From NCBI GenBank assembly GCA_022652945.1, contig JALCRV010000002.1, positions 124,001 through 188,000 of the forward strand: a DNA stretch of 64,000 nucleotides, read 5' to 3'. A program made the position numbers and the translations under genes. Every line of letters begins with the position of its first letter. The first letter of the stretch is position 1. Shown piece after piece: positions 7,006 through 17,104 of this stretch. The stretch is from Bacilli bacterium (GTDB taxonomy: Bacteria > Bacillota_I > Bacilli_A > RFN20 > CAG-288). The notes below the pieces were generated by a model. The model was not told the DNA's origin. It did no database searches and saw nothing but the letters and a program-made list of their open reading frames with translations.

Positions 7006-9732
7006 ATGGAACTGAAAAAGACATTGCTGATGTTTAAGGGGACTTTCCCGATGAAAGCCGATTTAGCTCACCGCGAGCCGGATTTTGTCAAGCGTTGGGA
7101 TAAGGACGATATCTATAACAAAATGCGGACGAATCGCCAAGGGCAGACGGATTTCTATCTCCATGATGGCCCGCCTTATGCTAACGGAGACATCCATTGC
7201 GGACATGCTTTAAACAAGGTCGTCAAAGATATCATCAATCGCTATAAGGCTTTAAAAGGTTTCCATATTACCTATATCCCTGGCTGGGATACCCACGGTC
7301 TGCCGATTGAACAGCAAGTGACGAAAGCGGGCGTGGATCGTAAAGCAATCCCGGTTGCCGAGTTCCGAAAGTACTGCATGAAGTTCGCTTATAAACAAGT
7401 CGATCGCCAGATGGTTCAGTTCAAGAGGCTGGGCGTTCTTGGCGATTTTGCCCATCCATATATGACTTTGACAAAAGACTATGAGGCTGCAGAAATCTCC
7501 GTTTTTGCGGATATGGCCTTAAAAGGCTACATCTATAAGGGACTTAAGCCGGTGGCTTGGTCTCCTTCTTCCGAGTGTGCTTTGGCTGAAGCCGAAATTG
7601 AGTATCACGATGTGACAGCAAAGACAATCTATGTTCGTTTCCAAGTGAGTGAAGGCAAGGGCATCCTTTCCAAGGATGATTACTTTGTCATTTGGACCAC
7701 CACGCCTTGGACGATTCCGGCCGATACGGCTGTCTGCTTGAACCCGAAGATGGTTTATGGCTTATATAAGACCGATAAAGGAAATCTGGTTTTCCTCTCC
7801 GATTTAAAGGATCAATTGATTAAAGAACTCGATCTTAAGGAATGCGAATTAGTTAAATCCTTTACTGGCAAGGAAGTCGAATATTTGAAAGTCCGCCATC
7901 CTTTATATCCTGATAAAGAATCTTTAGTTATCGTTGGAGATCATGTCACTTCCGACTCAGGCACGGGTTGTGTCCATACGGCGGGCGGGCATGGCTTAGA
8001 CGATTACAAGGTTTGCTTGAAGTATGATATTCCTCCGTTCTGCCCGGTCGATGAAAAAGGCTTTATGACTGAAGAAGCAGGCGAAAGATTGAAGGGGCTG
8101 TTCTATGAAGACGCCAATAACGAGGTCATCAAGATGCTGACCGAAACCGGCGCCCTTTTAGCGAGCAAGGATATCACCCACGCCTATCCCCATGATTGGA
8201 GAACGAATAAACCGGTGATTTTCCGCGCCACTCCTCAATGGTTCTGTTCGATTTCGAAAGTCAGGGAAGCGATTCTTTCGGAAATCGAGAAGACTTCCTT
8301 TAAGCCGGAATGGGGCAAACTGAGACTGCATAACATGGTGGCCCAACGTGAAGACTGGTGTATCTCCCGTCAGCGCGCTTGGGGTGTGCCGCTTCCGATT
8401 ATCTATAACGAAGACGGATCTCCAATCGTGGAGAAAGCGGTCTTCGATCATATCGAAGAGCTTTTCAGGGAGTTCGGATCGAATATTTGGTTTGAGAAAG
8501 AAGCGAAAGACTTGCTGCCGGAAGGCTATCAGAATCCAGCTTCGCCTCACGGGCTGTTTACAAAAGAAAAGGACATCATGGATGTCTGGTTCGATTCAGG
8601 CTCTTCCTGGCTCGGATCCGATATTAAGCGCGGGGCTCCTTATCCTGCCGATCTTTACTTTGAAGGCACCGATCAGTACCGCGGATGGTATAATTCGTCT
8701 TTGACCTTGGCGGTTGCGACCGGACATGCTTCGCCTTATAAGGCGATTCTGACCCATGGTTTCATCGTGGACCAGAACGGACAGAAGTTCTCTAAATCCT
8801 TAGGTAACGGAATCGCTCCGGAAGATATTTACGGAGTATACGGGGCCGATATTCTCCGTCTGTGGTCGGCTTCGATTGACTTTACGATGGCGGAAATCAA
8901 ACTTTCAGAGGATTTGATCAAGACGATTGGTGAATCGTACCGCAAGATTCGCAATACCTTTAAGTTCATGCTTTCGAATCTTTACGATTCAGAGACTGAA
9001 ATGTTGGATCTTTCCAAGCCTTATAAGTATTCTCCGATGGATGAACTGATTCTGAATAAACTTAATGAAGTCGTTGTTCAGGCTGATAAAGAGTATGCCT
9101 CTTATGATTTATTGGGCGTTACTTCTTTAGTTGAGAATTTCCTGATTAACGATCTTTCTGCTTTCTATTTGGATGCAGCGAAGGACACTTTATATTGCGA
9201 GGGCGTGGATTCCTTAGCGAGAAAAGGTGTTCAACATGTCATTTATACGATCGTTAAAGATTTAGCGATCATTCTTTCGCCGATTCTGCCTTTCACGATG
9301 GAAGAAGTTAACGATAATCTGAAGGACAAAGTTCCGACTTCAATTGCGTTGGCTGATTATCCTGAGGTCAAGACTGATTCCCGCTTAGGCGAGATTTACG
9401 ACCAATTCCTGACGATCCGGGCTAATTCCTTGAAGGCCTTGGAAGCCAAGCGAGCGGAGAATGTCATTTCTTCTAACGCCGAAGCGGAAATCAGTTATAC
9501 TTATACGACGGCTTTAGCTAAAGAAACCGTAGAGTTCCTAGGCGAAAAACTGATCGCTAAAGAATTGCTCGTCGCCTCCTTCCACGCCTTAGATGGTGAA
9601 GAAGAGAAAACTGAAGTCTCCCACTTTAAGGGTGAAAGATGCGAAAGATGCTGGAACTATTACGATGAGCTTACCGTCGATGAGGAAGGTCACCATCTCT
9701 GCAAGCGCTGCAGCGAAGTGATAAAAGGATGA
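7006..9732 (+). CDS. ileS: isoleucine--tRNA ligase
   Basis: Class I synthetase of 908 aa. The HIGH signature appears as HCGH near residue 64 and KMSKS as KFSKS near 595. The CP1 editing domain sits between them (WTTTPWTIPADTA and the GTGCVHTAGGHG loop). The C-terminal zinc finger has RCERCWN and LCKRC. The start is ATG at 7006 because it has an AAAGGAG ribosome site 8 nt upstream and lies after the T-box terminator; the longer frame from 6943 would run through the T-box. It heads an operon with lspA and rluD. Confidence 0.97.
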   Translation: MELKKTLLMFKGTFPMKADLAHREPDFVKRWDKDDIYNKMRTNRQGQTDFYLHDGPPYANGDIHCGHALNKVVKDIINRYKALKGFHITYIPGWDTHGLPIEQQVTKAGVDRKAIPVAEFRKYCMKFAYKQVDRQMVQFKRLGVLGDFAHPYMTLTKDYEAAEISVFADMALKGYIYKGLKPVAWSPSSECALAEAEIEYHDVTAKTIYVRFQVSEGKGILSKDDYFVIWTTTPWTIPADTAVCLNPKMVYGLYKTDKGNLVFLSDLKDQLIKELDLKECELVKSFTGKEVEYLKVRHPLYPDKESLVIVGDHVTSDSGTGCVHTAGGHGLDDYKVCLKYDIPPFCPVDEKGFMTEEAGERLKGLFYEDANNEVIKMLTETGALLASKDITHAYPHDWRTNKPVIFRATPQWFCSISKVREAILSEIEKTSFKPEWGKLRLHNMVAQREDWCISRQRAWGVPLPIIYNEDGSPIVEKAVFDHIEELFREFGSNIWFEKEAKDLLPEGYQNPASPHGLFTKEKDIMDVWFDSGSSWLGSDIKRGAPYPADLYFEGTDQYRGWYNSSLTLAVATGHASPYKAILTHGFIVDQNGQKFSKSLGNGIAPEDIYGVYGADILRLWSASIDFTMAEIKLSEDLIKTIGESYRKIRNTFKFMLSNLYDSETEMLDLSKPYKYSPMDELILNKLNEVVVQADKEYASYDLLGVTSLVENFLINDLSAFYLDAAKDTLYCEGVDSLARKGVQHVIYTIVKDLAIILSPILPFTMEEVNDNLKDKVPTSIALADYPEVKTDSRLGEIYDQFLTIRANSLKALEAKRAENVISSNAEAEISYTYTTALAKETVEFLGEKLIAKELLVASFHALDGEEEKTEVSHFKGERCERCWNYYDELTVDEEGHHLCKRCSEVIKG

Positions 9733-9740
9733 AAGTTTAA

Positions 9741-10460
9741 ATGTCTGAACTGAAAGACAAAAAGCTTAACGGAGCAAAGATTAAAGTGGGAACTATCTGG
9801 TTCCTGAAGTCTTTGCTGTGGCTGATGCCAATCCTGTTAGCCTTAGATATTTGGAGCAAACTCGGCTTAGAGCAAGCCCTGTGGGATGATGCTTCTGCTA
9901 CTTCCAAGACAATAACGATTATTCCTGGCTTTTTTGATATTGAAGTCCTCCATAACCGTGGCGCTGCTTGGGGAATGCTGGCTAGTTCGACGACTTTCTT
10001 ATCGATTCTGTCTTTACTGGCTGGGATTGCGATGATTGTTTTCCTGTGTTGGAAATATAAGAAACTTAACTGGTGGTACCGCATCTCGCTCTATTTGTTG
10101 ATCCCCGGTGCTTTAGGCAACTTAATCGATCGGGCTTTCTCCTATCTGGCTCCGACGAGTCTATATCGATACGGTGTGATCGATTTTCTGAAGTTTACTT
10201 TCGGCTCTTATGTTTTTCCGACTTTTAATCTCGCGGACTCGTATCTGACAATCGGTGCCATCGTCTTAATCGTCGGCACCCTGGTTTCCGATTTAAAATC
10301 TAATAAGAAAGAAGATCCATACGGTGGCGTAAAGCCTGTCGAGAATAGTGATAAAAAAGTCGAAAAGCCGGAAGAGCAGTCTTCAGAAGTGAAAAAAGAA
10401 GAGGGTTCTGACGTGCAAATCGAAGGGAAAGGCCAAGATGGGAAAAATCAAAGCCACTGA
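9741..10460 (+). CDS. lspA: signal peptidase II (lipoprotein signal peptidase)
   Basis: Aspartyl protease of the membrane that cleaves prolipoproteins before the lipid-bearing Cys. Four membrane helices lie within residues ~18-185. The family signatures are present: NRGAAWGM, GNLIDR with the first catalytic Asp, GVIDFLKF, and FNLADS with the second. An additional ~55-residue Lys/Glu/Ser-rich tail follows the last helix and lies outside the catalytic fold, making the protein longer (239 aa) than usual (~150-170). Its 3' end overlaps rluD by 23 bases. The lipoproteins encoded in this window are its expected clients. Confidence 0.94.
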   Translation: MSELKDKKLNGAKIKVGTIWFLKSLLWLMPILLALDIWSKLGLEQALWDDASATSKTITIIPGFFDIEVLHNRGAAWGMLASSTTFLSILSLLAGIAMIVFLCWKYKKLNWWYRISLYLLIPGALGNLIDRAFSYLAPTSLYRYGVIDFLKFTFGSYVFPTFNLADSYLTIGAIVLIVGTLVSDLKSNKKEDPYGGVKPVENSDKKVEKPEEQSSEVKKEEGSDVQIEGKGQDGKNQSH

Positions 10461-11340
10461 AGACGGCCGGCTTGATCTTCTCCTAGCCTCTTCTTTAAGC
10501 ATCTCCCGTTCGAAAGCTCAGCAAATGATAGAACAAGGTGTTTTTGTCGAAGGCAAAAAGGCTCCGAAAGCTGGATTCCCGGTTAAAGTCGGTCAAGAGA
10601 TTGAATATCCTGAATTGAAGGAAGCGGAGGTTTCTTTCCAAGGGGAAGATATCCCTTTGAATGTCATCTATGAAGATGATGATATTCTTATCGTCAATAA
10701 ACCGCGCGGTTTAGTTGTCCATCCTGCCCCTGGTCATTTGGACGGGACGTTAGCTAACGCCTTAGCTTTTCGTTTTAACGATAAAGAAAAAGAAGAGGAT
10801 GAAGAGTTCCGCATGGGCATCGTCCATCGAATCGATAAAGACACTTCCGGCTTATTAGCAATCGCCAAAAATGATAAAGCTAAGGAAAACCTTTCCAAGC
10901 AGATTGCTTCCCATCAAGCGGAAAGAGAATATTTTGCCTTGGCTTACGGGATTTTCCCCGATAAGTTTTTTAAAGTGGATGCGCCGATTGGCAGGAATTC
11001 CTACGATCGAAAGAAAATGTCCATCGATCTCCAACATGGGAAAAATGCGGTCACGCATTTTGAAGTTTTAAAACAATATAAGGAAGCGGCCTTGCTTAAA
11101 TGTCGCTTAGAGACGGGAAGGACTCATCAGATCAGAGTCCATCTGGCCTATCTTGGCCATCCGGTTGTCGGCGATCCGCTTTACGGCACTAAAAAGGACC
11201 GTGAAATTGCGGAGGGTCAGGTCCTCCATGCCTATAAATTAACCTTGGTTCATCCGACCAGCGGTCAAAAGATGTCTTTTTATGGCGTCAGCGATGACTA
11301 CTTTAAAAAGTGCATCGTTTCTTTTGCCATTCGAAACTGA
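10438..11340 (+). CDS. rluD: RluA/RluD family 23S rRNA pseudouridine synthase
   Basis: A 300-aa enzyme that isomerises uridines in 23S rRNA. An S4 RNA-binding domain occupies residues ~8-60 (SRSKAQQMIEQGVFVEG). The catalytic domain follows with NKPRGLVVHPAPGH and the active-site HRIDKDTSGLL containing the catalytic Asp. RTHQIRVHLAYLGHPVVGD is the conserved C-terminal segment. It overlaps lspA, in the same ileS-lspA-rluD order as Bacillus ylyB. Which uridines it modifies cannot be told from sequence. Confidence 0.93.
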   Translation: MGKIKATEDGRLDLLLASSLSISRSKAQQMIEQGVFVEGKKAPKAGFPVKVGQEIEYPELKEAEVSFQGEDIPLNVIYEDDDILIVNKPRGLVVHPAPGHLDGTLANALAFRFNDKEKEEDEEFRMGIVHRIDKDTSGLLAIAKNDKAKENLSKQIASHQAEREYFALAYGIFPDKFFKVDAPIGRNSYDRKKMSIDLQHGKNAVTHFEVLKQYKEAALLKCRLETGRTHQIRVHLAYLGHPVVGDPLYGTKKDREIAEGQVLHAYKLTLVHPTSGQKMSFYGVSDDYFKKCIVSFAIRN

Positions 11341-11351
11341 GCTATTTTAAA

Positions 11352-12269
11352 TCAATTATCTTCTTTATAGTTTTTGAAAAAACGTTTTATGTAAGGATCG
11401 ATTCTTTCTTTTCCGTATTTTTTGACGAGGGTGATATAAACCTTATCAACGTCTTTATCAGCCCCTTTAGGAATGGTCATGCCTAAATCTGCTTCCATTT
11501 TTTTCCAATCCTCGAGGAAACACCAGCGAGCGATAACGGAAGCAGTAGCGACGGAGGGAAAATAAGTTTCGCCTTTGGTGCGGAAGACCAAAGGATTGCT
11601 AACTAACTTTTCTCCGACATAATGCTTATAGATTTCCTCTTTTTCAAACTGATCGATATAGACAGGGATTTTCGTAGACAAATGATAATGTTCGATTAAT
11701 GAGACGTGAGCGAAGTTATGGGCGGAAGCCAGCATTCGATGAGTCGACCAGCCCTTTTCTTTTAACTGCATCAATTTATCCGGGGATAAACGGACTACGT
11801 GTTTAAAGACTTTTTTATTAAGTATGGGCCCGATTTGTTCCATCCTGGAATCCGTCAGTTTTTTTGAATCGGTGACATGGAGAGAGTCGATGAAATCCAC
11901 CCCTTCTTTATCCAGATAAACCGCGACGACATAAAAGCCAAGAAAGAAATCTCCGACTCCCACTTCATCGGAGCCGATTTGAATCGACATATCCTGCCAT
12001 TTCTCATCTTGGGGAGTTACTACAGTCGGAGTCGGAAGCTCTTTAAAGAAAATTCTGGCTTCTGCTTCCGTCTCATCCTTTTCGCCCGAGAAGAGAATAG
12101 TGAAAAGACCATCGTTAGAGGTGAGATAGGCTTTGATTTGGACTCCTTCGGGAGAGCAGGCCTGAAAGTAATCGTATTTCCGCTTAGGGTCAGCGATAAT
12201 CGGGACTTGGTAGAAGTCTCTGATTTCTTCTGCCTTTGCCTTATCCGCTTTAAATTTGATGTATTCCAT
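11352..12269 (-). CDS. rnhC: ribonuclease HIII
   Basis: Cleaves RNA in RNA-DNA hybrids. The N-terminal ~85 residues are the TBP-like substrate-binding domain of RNase HIII. The type 2 RNase H domain begins with GSDEVGVGD near residue 96 (catalytic Asp-Glu) and continues with VTDSKKLTD and PVYIDQF. The start at 12269 (MEYIKF) has an AAAGG ribosome site 7 nt upstream; a longer frame to 12299 lacks one. The length of 305 aa fits the family. It is divergent from mutS2, as both act in replication-coupled DNA maintenance. Confidence 0.93.
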   Translation of the reverse strand: MEYIKFKADKAKAEEIRDFYQVPIIADPKRKYDYFQACSPEGVQIKAYLTSNDGLFTILFSGEKDETEAEARIFFKELPTPTVVTPQDEKWQDMSIQIGSDEVGVGDFFLGFYVVAVYLDKEGVDFIDSLHVTDSKKLTDSRMEQIGPILNKKVFKHVVRLSPDKLMQLKEKGWSTHRMLASAHNFAHVSLIEHYHLSTKIPVYIDQFEKEEIYKHYVGEKLVSNPLVFRTKGETYFPSVATASVIARWCFLEDWKKMEADLGMTIPKGADKDVDKVYITLVKKYGKERIDPYIKRFFKNYKEDN

Positions 12270-12347
12270 TATTGACCTTTGATAAAGATATTTTAGCATG
12301 CATTAAGCCCTGAGGCACGTATCATGGTAAAATATGTCGAGGTAAGT

Positions 12348-14672
12348 ATGAAAAGCGCAGTAGAAGCATTGGAATTCGGTGAACTGGAGAAAAAACTCTT
12401 CACCTATATGTCGTTTGAGGAGAATGTTACTTCCTTTGAAAAAGAAGAAATGATTTTCTCAAAAGATGTCTTGGAGGGGGAACACTCCGCTTTAAAAGAA
12501 GCGGAGAGCTTTTTTGCTTCCGGGGCGTATTGCCCTTTGCTTCATGTCTACGATCTCTCTCTTCCTTTAGAAATCCTCTCAAAAAACGGAATTCTGACGA
12601 TTAAAGAACTGGCTGATTTTGAACCATTCTTGGATAACGCCTCTTTATTCCGCTCCGTTTTGAAAGGCGGGACTAAGACTCCATATTTATCCGGCTTAGC
12701 CTCTGGCATCATGGATTTTCGCTGGCTGGATGATAGGCTCTCACAAGCGATCCTTCCAGATCTCACCTTGGCGGATGATGCTTCGGAGAATCTTTATGTT
12801 ATCCGAAACAAGCTTAAGAAAGCTCAAGCCTCATTAGGAGAGGCCTTGCGTTTGGCGGCAGGAAAGTATTCTTCCTATCTTGCAGAAGTCCCGGAGACGT
12901 TAAAAAGCGGTCTGCCTTCTTTGGCGGTGAAATCTGATTTTAAGGGCAGAGTGCCAGGGATGGTTGCTGATATCTCCAACACTGGGTCCACGACCTTTAT
13001 CGTACCGATCGAGGTTTTGGATATCCAAAACAAAATCTTCGAACTAAAAGAAGAAGAAATTGCTGAAATCGAGAAAATAATCAAGGAGTTGTCGGGCCTT
13101 TTAGGCCAGAACTATCAAGACTTAAGAACCGCGTATCTCGCATGCCTCCGTTTGGATTCATTGTTCGGGCGTACCCGTTTCGGCTTATCCTATCAAGGAA
13201 ACGTCGCTGAGTATGGGGAAGAGATTAAATTGGAAGATCTTTTCCACCCGCTTCTGAATTTGGAGACGGTGGTGCGCAACAATTTTTCCTTGGGCGGTCA
13301 GAAAGCCAAAATCCTTGTCATTTCTGGCCCGAATGCCGGCGGTAAGACTGTTTTGATTAAGGCGGTTGCTTTAGCGGTCTTAATGAATCAACGAGGTCTT
13401 TTAGTCCCTTGCCGTGGGCAGGCGGTTTTACCGATATACGATAGGATTTTCTTCCTGGCGGGCGATTCCCAGTCTATTATGGATTCTTTATCCACTTTCT
13501 CTGGACATGTGGCAGCTTTAAAAGAAGGCCTTGATAACGTTGATAAAGATTCTTTATTTATCGTCGATGAAATCGGGCAGGGCACTTCTCCTTCCGACGG
13601 CGAGGCTTTAGGCGTTGCTGTCATCGATTATTTGAAAAAAATCGGCTGTTATGGAATCCTGACTTCCCATTACGACGGTATTAAACAGAAAGCCTTTGAA
13701 GATAAGGACTGTCTGATCGGTGCCATGGTCTTCGATGAAGATACAATTAAACCGACTTTCGTCTACCATGAAGGAATGATCGGCAAGTCTTATGCTTTGG
13801 AAGTCTCCGCCAATCTCGGCTTAAATCCCGAGATTATCAAGGAAGCTAAAGAATACGTCAATGCGAAAAATAAAGATAACGGGAGAGAAATCCTTGAAGA
13901 GACTTTGAAGATTCAACAGCAGAATCTTAAATTGAAGGATGAATATGAAAAGAAGTTGAAGGAAACTGAGGCTTTATCCGCCAAGCGGGAAAGAGCCTTG
14001 GAAGCTTTAACCAATGAAAAAGAAGCCATCAATAAGAAGGCTGAAGAAAGAATTCAGCAGTTGGTTGATGAAAAGACCGAAGAACTGAATATCGCTTATA
14101 AGGAACATAAAATATCCCTTCAGCAGATGGCGGAACTTAAAGGTCTTTTAGGCCATGTTAGTTTAAATAAGCCCGAAGAGAAAAAGAACAATAAGGAAGC
14201 GGTTAAAGCCACCCGCACTTTAAGAGCTGGCGATCATGTTAGAGTTATCTCGCTAAATAATTCCGGCACAATCACTAACGTCGATGTCGTAAGGGGCAGC
14301 GCCAAGGTCAAAATCGATGGGATAGAAATTAAAACTACCACCGGTGATTTAGTCTTCCTCGATAACGGCCAGACAGTTACTAAGCCGGAGATTGCAGTGG
14401 CCGATCGCTTTATTGAGAAAAAGACTGGCATACCATTAGAACTTAATCTTTTGGGCTTGCGCCAGGATGAAGCTAGAGAAAGACTCGATAAGTATTTAGA
14501 TGACTGCTTATTGATGCATTTCCACATGGTAAGGATCATTCACGGCAACGGGACCGGGGCTTTAAGAAGCATGGTTCAGTCGTATCTGAAAAAGAATCCG
14601 AATGTCGCTTCCTTCCGCTTCGGGGAAGGCGGGGAAGGCGGAGTCGGGGTTACGGTGGTCACCTTAAAATGA
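12348..14672 (+). CDS. mutS2: endonuclease MutS2
   Basis: A MutS-family ATPase with a C-terminal Smr nuclease, implicated in suppressing recombination and in rescuing collided ribosomes. Walker A is SGPNAGGKT near residue 325 and Walker B FIVDEIGQGTSPSDG near 405. A long coiled coil spans ~505-605. The Smr domain (LNLLGLRQDEAR, IIHGNGTGALR) fills the last ~75 residues. The start at 12348 has a GAGG ribosome site and gives the usual family N-terminus; the ATG at 12324 does not. The ATGA overlap with uvrC shows co-transcription. Confidence 0.95.
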   Translation: MKSAVEALEFGELEKKLFTYMSFEENVTSFEKEEMIFSKDVLEGEHSALKEAESFFASGAYCPLLHVYDLSLPLEILSKNGILTIKELADFEPFLDNASLFRSVLKGGTKTPYLSGLASGIMDFRWLDDRLSQAILPDLTLADDASENLYVIRNKLKKAQASLGEALRLAAGKYSSYLAEVPETLKSGLPSLAVKSDFKGRVPGMVADISNTGSTTFIVPIEVLDIQNKIFELKEEEIAEIEKIIKELSGLLGQNYQDLRTAYLACLRLDSLFGRTRFGLSYQGNVAEYGEEIKLEDLFHPLLNLETVVRNNFSLGGQKAKILVISGPNAGGKTVLIKAVALAVLMNQRGLLVPCRGQAVLPIYDRIFFLAGDSQSIMDSLSTFSGHVAALKEGLDNVDKDSLFIVDEIGQGTSPSDGEALGVAVIDYLKKIGCYGILTSHYDGIKQKAFEDKDCLIGAMVFDEDTIKPTFVYHEGMIGKSYALEVSANLGLNPEIIKEAKEYVNAKNKDNGREILEETLKIQQQNLKLKDEYEKKLKETEALSAKRERALEALTNEKEAINKKAEERIQQLVDEKTEELNIAYKEHKISLQQMAELKGLLGHVSLNKPEEKKNNKEAVKATRTLRAGDHVRVISLNNSGTITNVDVVRGSAKVKIDGIEIKTTTGDLVFLDNGQTVTKPEIAVADRFIEKKTGIPLELNLLGLRQDEARERLDKYLDDCLLMHFHMVRIIHGNGTGALRSMVQSYLKKNPNVASFRFGEGGEGGVGVTVVTLK

Positions 14673-16444
14673 TTACCCCTTTGCTACAATCGAAGATTGA
14701 TCTGTTGCCCGACCGTCCCGGTTCTTACCAGATGAAGGATAAGAACGGGAAAATAATTTATGTTGGGAAAGCGAAGTCATTAGTAAAAAGAGTCAAACAG
14801 TACTTTACTCGCCCGCAGGCCGGTAAAGTTATGAAAATGGTCGAGGAGATTGCGGATTTTGATATTATCGAGACCAACACGGAGAAAGAGTCTTTGTTGT
14901 TGGAAATCAATTTAATCCAGAAGTATTATCCGAAATACAATATCTTGCTTAAAGACGGAAAGATGTATCCATATATCGCTTTAAAGAAGGATAATGACCC
15001 GTTTCTGAAGATTGCCCATCACGATAAGGAAAAGGGCTATTACTACTTCGGTCCCTTCCCCTCCTCCTCGTCTGCTTATACGATGATCAGGTTGATGAAT
15101 AAAGTATTTCCGCTGAGGAAATGTGCGCATATTCCGAATAAACCCTGCCTTTATTATTACCTTGGTCAGTGCCTGGGTCCCTGCATCAATAAGATTTCGG
15201 AAGATGACTATAAAGACATCGTCTCCCATATGACCAAATTGATGAACGGTGATTCCTCAGAACTGGAAGCGGAAATCAAGAAGAAGATGAAAGAAGCTTC
15301 CGACAAGATGGATTTTGAAAGAGCCGAGGATTTTAAGGAACAACTCAGCTCGATTCAGCATATCGTCTCTGAGCAGAAAATCATGTTCGAAGACCATATC
15401 GACCGCGATGTGGTGGGTTACTCACAAAGGGAAGGTTATCTTTCCGTGGTAATTTTCCTATATCGTCGTGGCATTCTTTTAGGCAAATCATTATTCGTTG
15501 TCCAGCAGATGGGAGAGTTAGCTGATCAGATTGAAGAAATCCTTTTCGAGTTCTATCAGAAGCATCCGAAACCAAAAGAACTGATCGTTTCCTTGCACGA
15601 AATCAAAGACGTTCTGGCCCAAGCTTTGGAAATTCAAGTAATTGTTCCGGAACGCGGGTTTAAAAACGACTTGCTTTTTATGGCATTGGAGAATGCCAAG
15701 CAGGGTTTGGACCAGCATTTCTTAACTGCACGGCTCGATGATGATAATCTAGTTTTGCTGGAAAATCTCGGGAAAATGCTGCAGATTCCAACTCCTTTAG
15801 ATATTGAGCTTTACGATAACTCCCACCTTCAAGGAGCGGATGCTGTCGGGGCCATGGTTAAGTTCATAAATGGCGAAAAGGCTCCGGAGATGTATCGGAA
15901 ATTCAATCTTCGCGGGGAGAATACCAAGGATGATCTCGCCTCGATGAAAGAAGTCTTGACTAGGAGATTTAAAAGGCTCAAAGAAGAAAACGGCAAATTC
16001 CCGGATCTGATTATTCTCGATGGTGGGGAAACCCAGGTCCAGGCGGCGGTGGAAGTCGAAAACGAGACTGACGTTAATGTTCCTTTAGCGGGTCTGAAGA
16101 AAAACGATAAACATGAGACCGAGGCCTTAATCAACGGGCAGAGCGGAGAATATATTCCCGTCGATAAGACTTCACCTTTATTTTTCCTTTTGATGCGAAT
16201 GCAGGATGAAGTCCATCGCTTCGCCATCTCCGCATTCCGCCATAAACACGCCAAGGATTTCTATCAGACAATTTACGATGATATCCCTGGAATCGGGAAG
16301 AAAAGAAAGAATATGTTGTTAGATGCTTACCCGACCATCGATTCTTTAAAGTCCGCTTCTTTAGAGGAACTCGAGCAGTTGATTCCTTTAGAGGCGGCCC
16401 AAGCGATAAAAGAAAAAATTGCTCAGGCGGAGAAGAAGAACTGA
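14669..16444 (+). CDS. uvrC: excinuclease ABC subunit C
   Basis: Makes both incisions in nucleotide-excision repair, working with UvrB. The GIY-YIG nuclease domain is at residues ~15-95 (GSYQMKD, IYVGKAK). The UVR domain FERAEDFKEQL is near 216, the RNase H-like second nuclease is in the middle (YDNSHLQGADAVGAMV, ILDGGETQVQAA), and a helix-hairpin-helix pair ends the protein (IPGIGKKRKNMLLDAYPT). The length of 591 aa is standard. It starts inside the mutS2 stop codon. Confidence 0.96.
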   Translation: MITPLLQSKIDLLPDRPGSYQMKDKNGKIIYVGKAKSLVKRVKQYFTRPQAGKVMKMVEEIADFDIIETNTEKESLLLEINLIQKYYPKYNILLKDGKMYPYIALKKDNDPFLKIAHHDKEKGYYYFGPFPSSSSAYTMIRLMNKVFPLRKCAHIPNKPCLYYYLGQCLGPCINKISEDDYKDIVSHMTKLMNGDSSELEAEIKKKMKEASDKMDFERAEDFKEQLSSIQHIVSEQKIMFEDHIDRDVVGYSQREGYLSVVIFLYRRGILLGKSLFVVQQMGELADQIEEILFEFYQKHPKPKELIVSLHEIKDVLAQALEIQVIVPERGFKNDLLFMALENAKQGLDQHFLTARLDDDNLVLLENLGKMLQIPTPLDIELYDNSHLQGADAVGAMVKFINGEKAPEMYRKFNLRGENTKDDLASMKEVLTRRFKRLKEENGKFPDLIILDGGETQVQAAVEVENETDVNVPLAGLKKNDKHETEALINGQSGEYIPVDKTSPLFFLLMRMQDEVHRFAISAFRHKHAKDFYQTIYDDIPGIGKKRKNMLLDAYPTIDSLKSASLEELEQLIPLEAAQAIKEKIAQAEKKN

Positions 16445-16987
16445 TTGCTTATGGTGGTCACACCTCTTTTAAAAACGGAAAGAATGATATTAAGGCCTTT
16501 TCAAAGGATCGATGCGCCTTTTTTGTTTCTTTGGTGTTCTTCTAAAGAAGTCACGAAATATCTTTTCTATCTGCCCCATAAAACGGAAGCGGACAGTTTA
16601 AGGCTTCTAGAGAGTTGGACTAAAAAAAGAAAGCATCTGTCCTGGGCGATGGAATATCAAAATGAAGTTATCGGGGAAATCGAGATTATTAAGAATTTGC
16701 CTGAGCACGGCTTTATGCTCGGCTATACTTTAAGGGAAGATAAATGGCATCAAGGCCTGATGAGCGAAGGTTTAAAGAAGGTCTTCGAATACATGAAAGA
16801 GGAAGGCTATCTTTACGCCTTAGCGGAGACGGATGAACGGAATGTCAATTCGATTAATCTATTAAAACACAACGGCTTCTTTTTCGTCAGCAAAGAAGAA
16901 GGGCGTTACATTGCTAAAAAGGCGGAAACAGTCGATGTCGTCAAGTACAAGAAGGATTTGACGACAATCAATCAGGCTGAAATGTAG
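16445..16987 (+). CDS. GNAT family acetyltransferase, RimJ/RimL-like
   Basis: A 180-aa single-domain GNAT protein. LLKTERMILRPFQ at the N-terminus and NVNSINLLKHNGF near the C-terminus are typical of the RimJ/RimL subgroup that acetylates N-terminal amines, though many members act on small molecules. The frame opens with TTG directly after the uvrC stop; ATG at 16451 is an alternative, two codons in. The GGAG upstream (16430-16433) is closer to the TTG. It is probably the last gene of the mutS2-uvrC operon. Confidence 0.82.
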   Translation: MLMVVTPLLKTERMILRPFQRIDAPFLFLWCSSKEVTKYLFYLPHKTEADSLRLLESWTKKRKHLSWAMEYQNEVIGEIEIIKNLPEHGFMLGYTLREDKWHQGLMSEGLKKVFEYMKEEGYLYALAETDERNVNSINLLKHNGFFFVSKEEGRYIAKKAETVDVVKYKKDLTTINQAEM

Positions 16988-17104
16988 AGCAAAACACTGT
17001 TATTTTTCTTTAAAAGCCATATTCTCTAAAAGATGGACATTCTTGTCCTTTATTGACTGAAGCCTAAGATTGAAGATATATCCGCAAAGGAGCAATTTCA
17101 AAAA

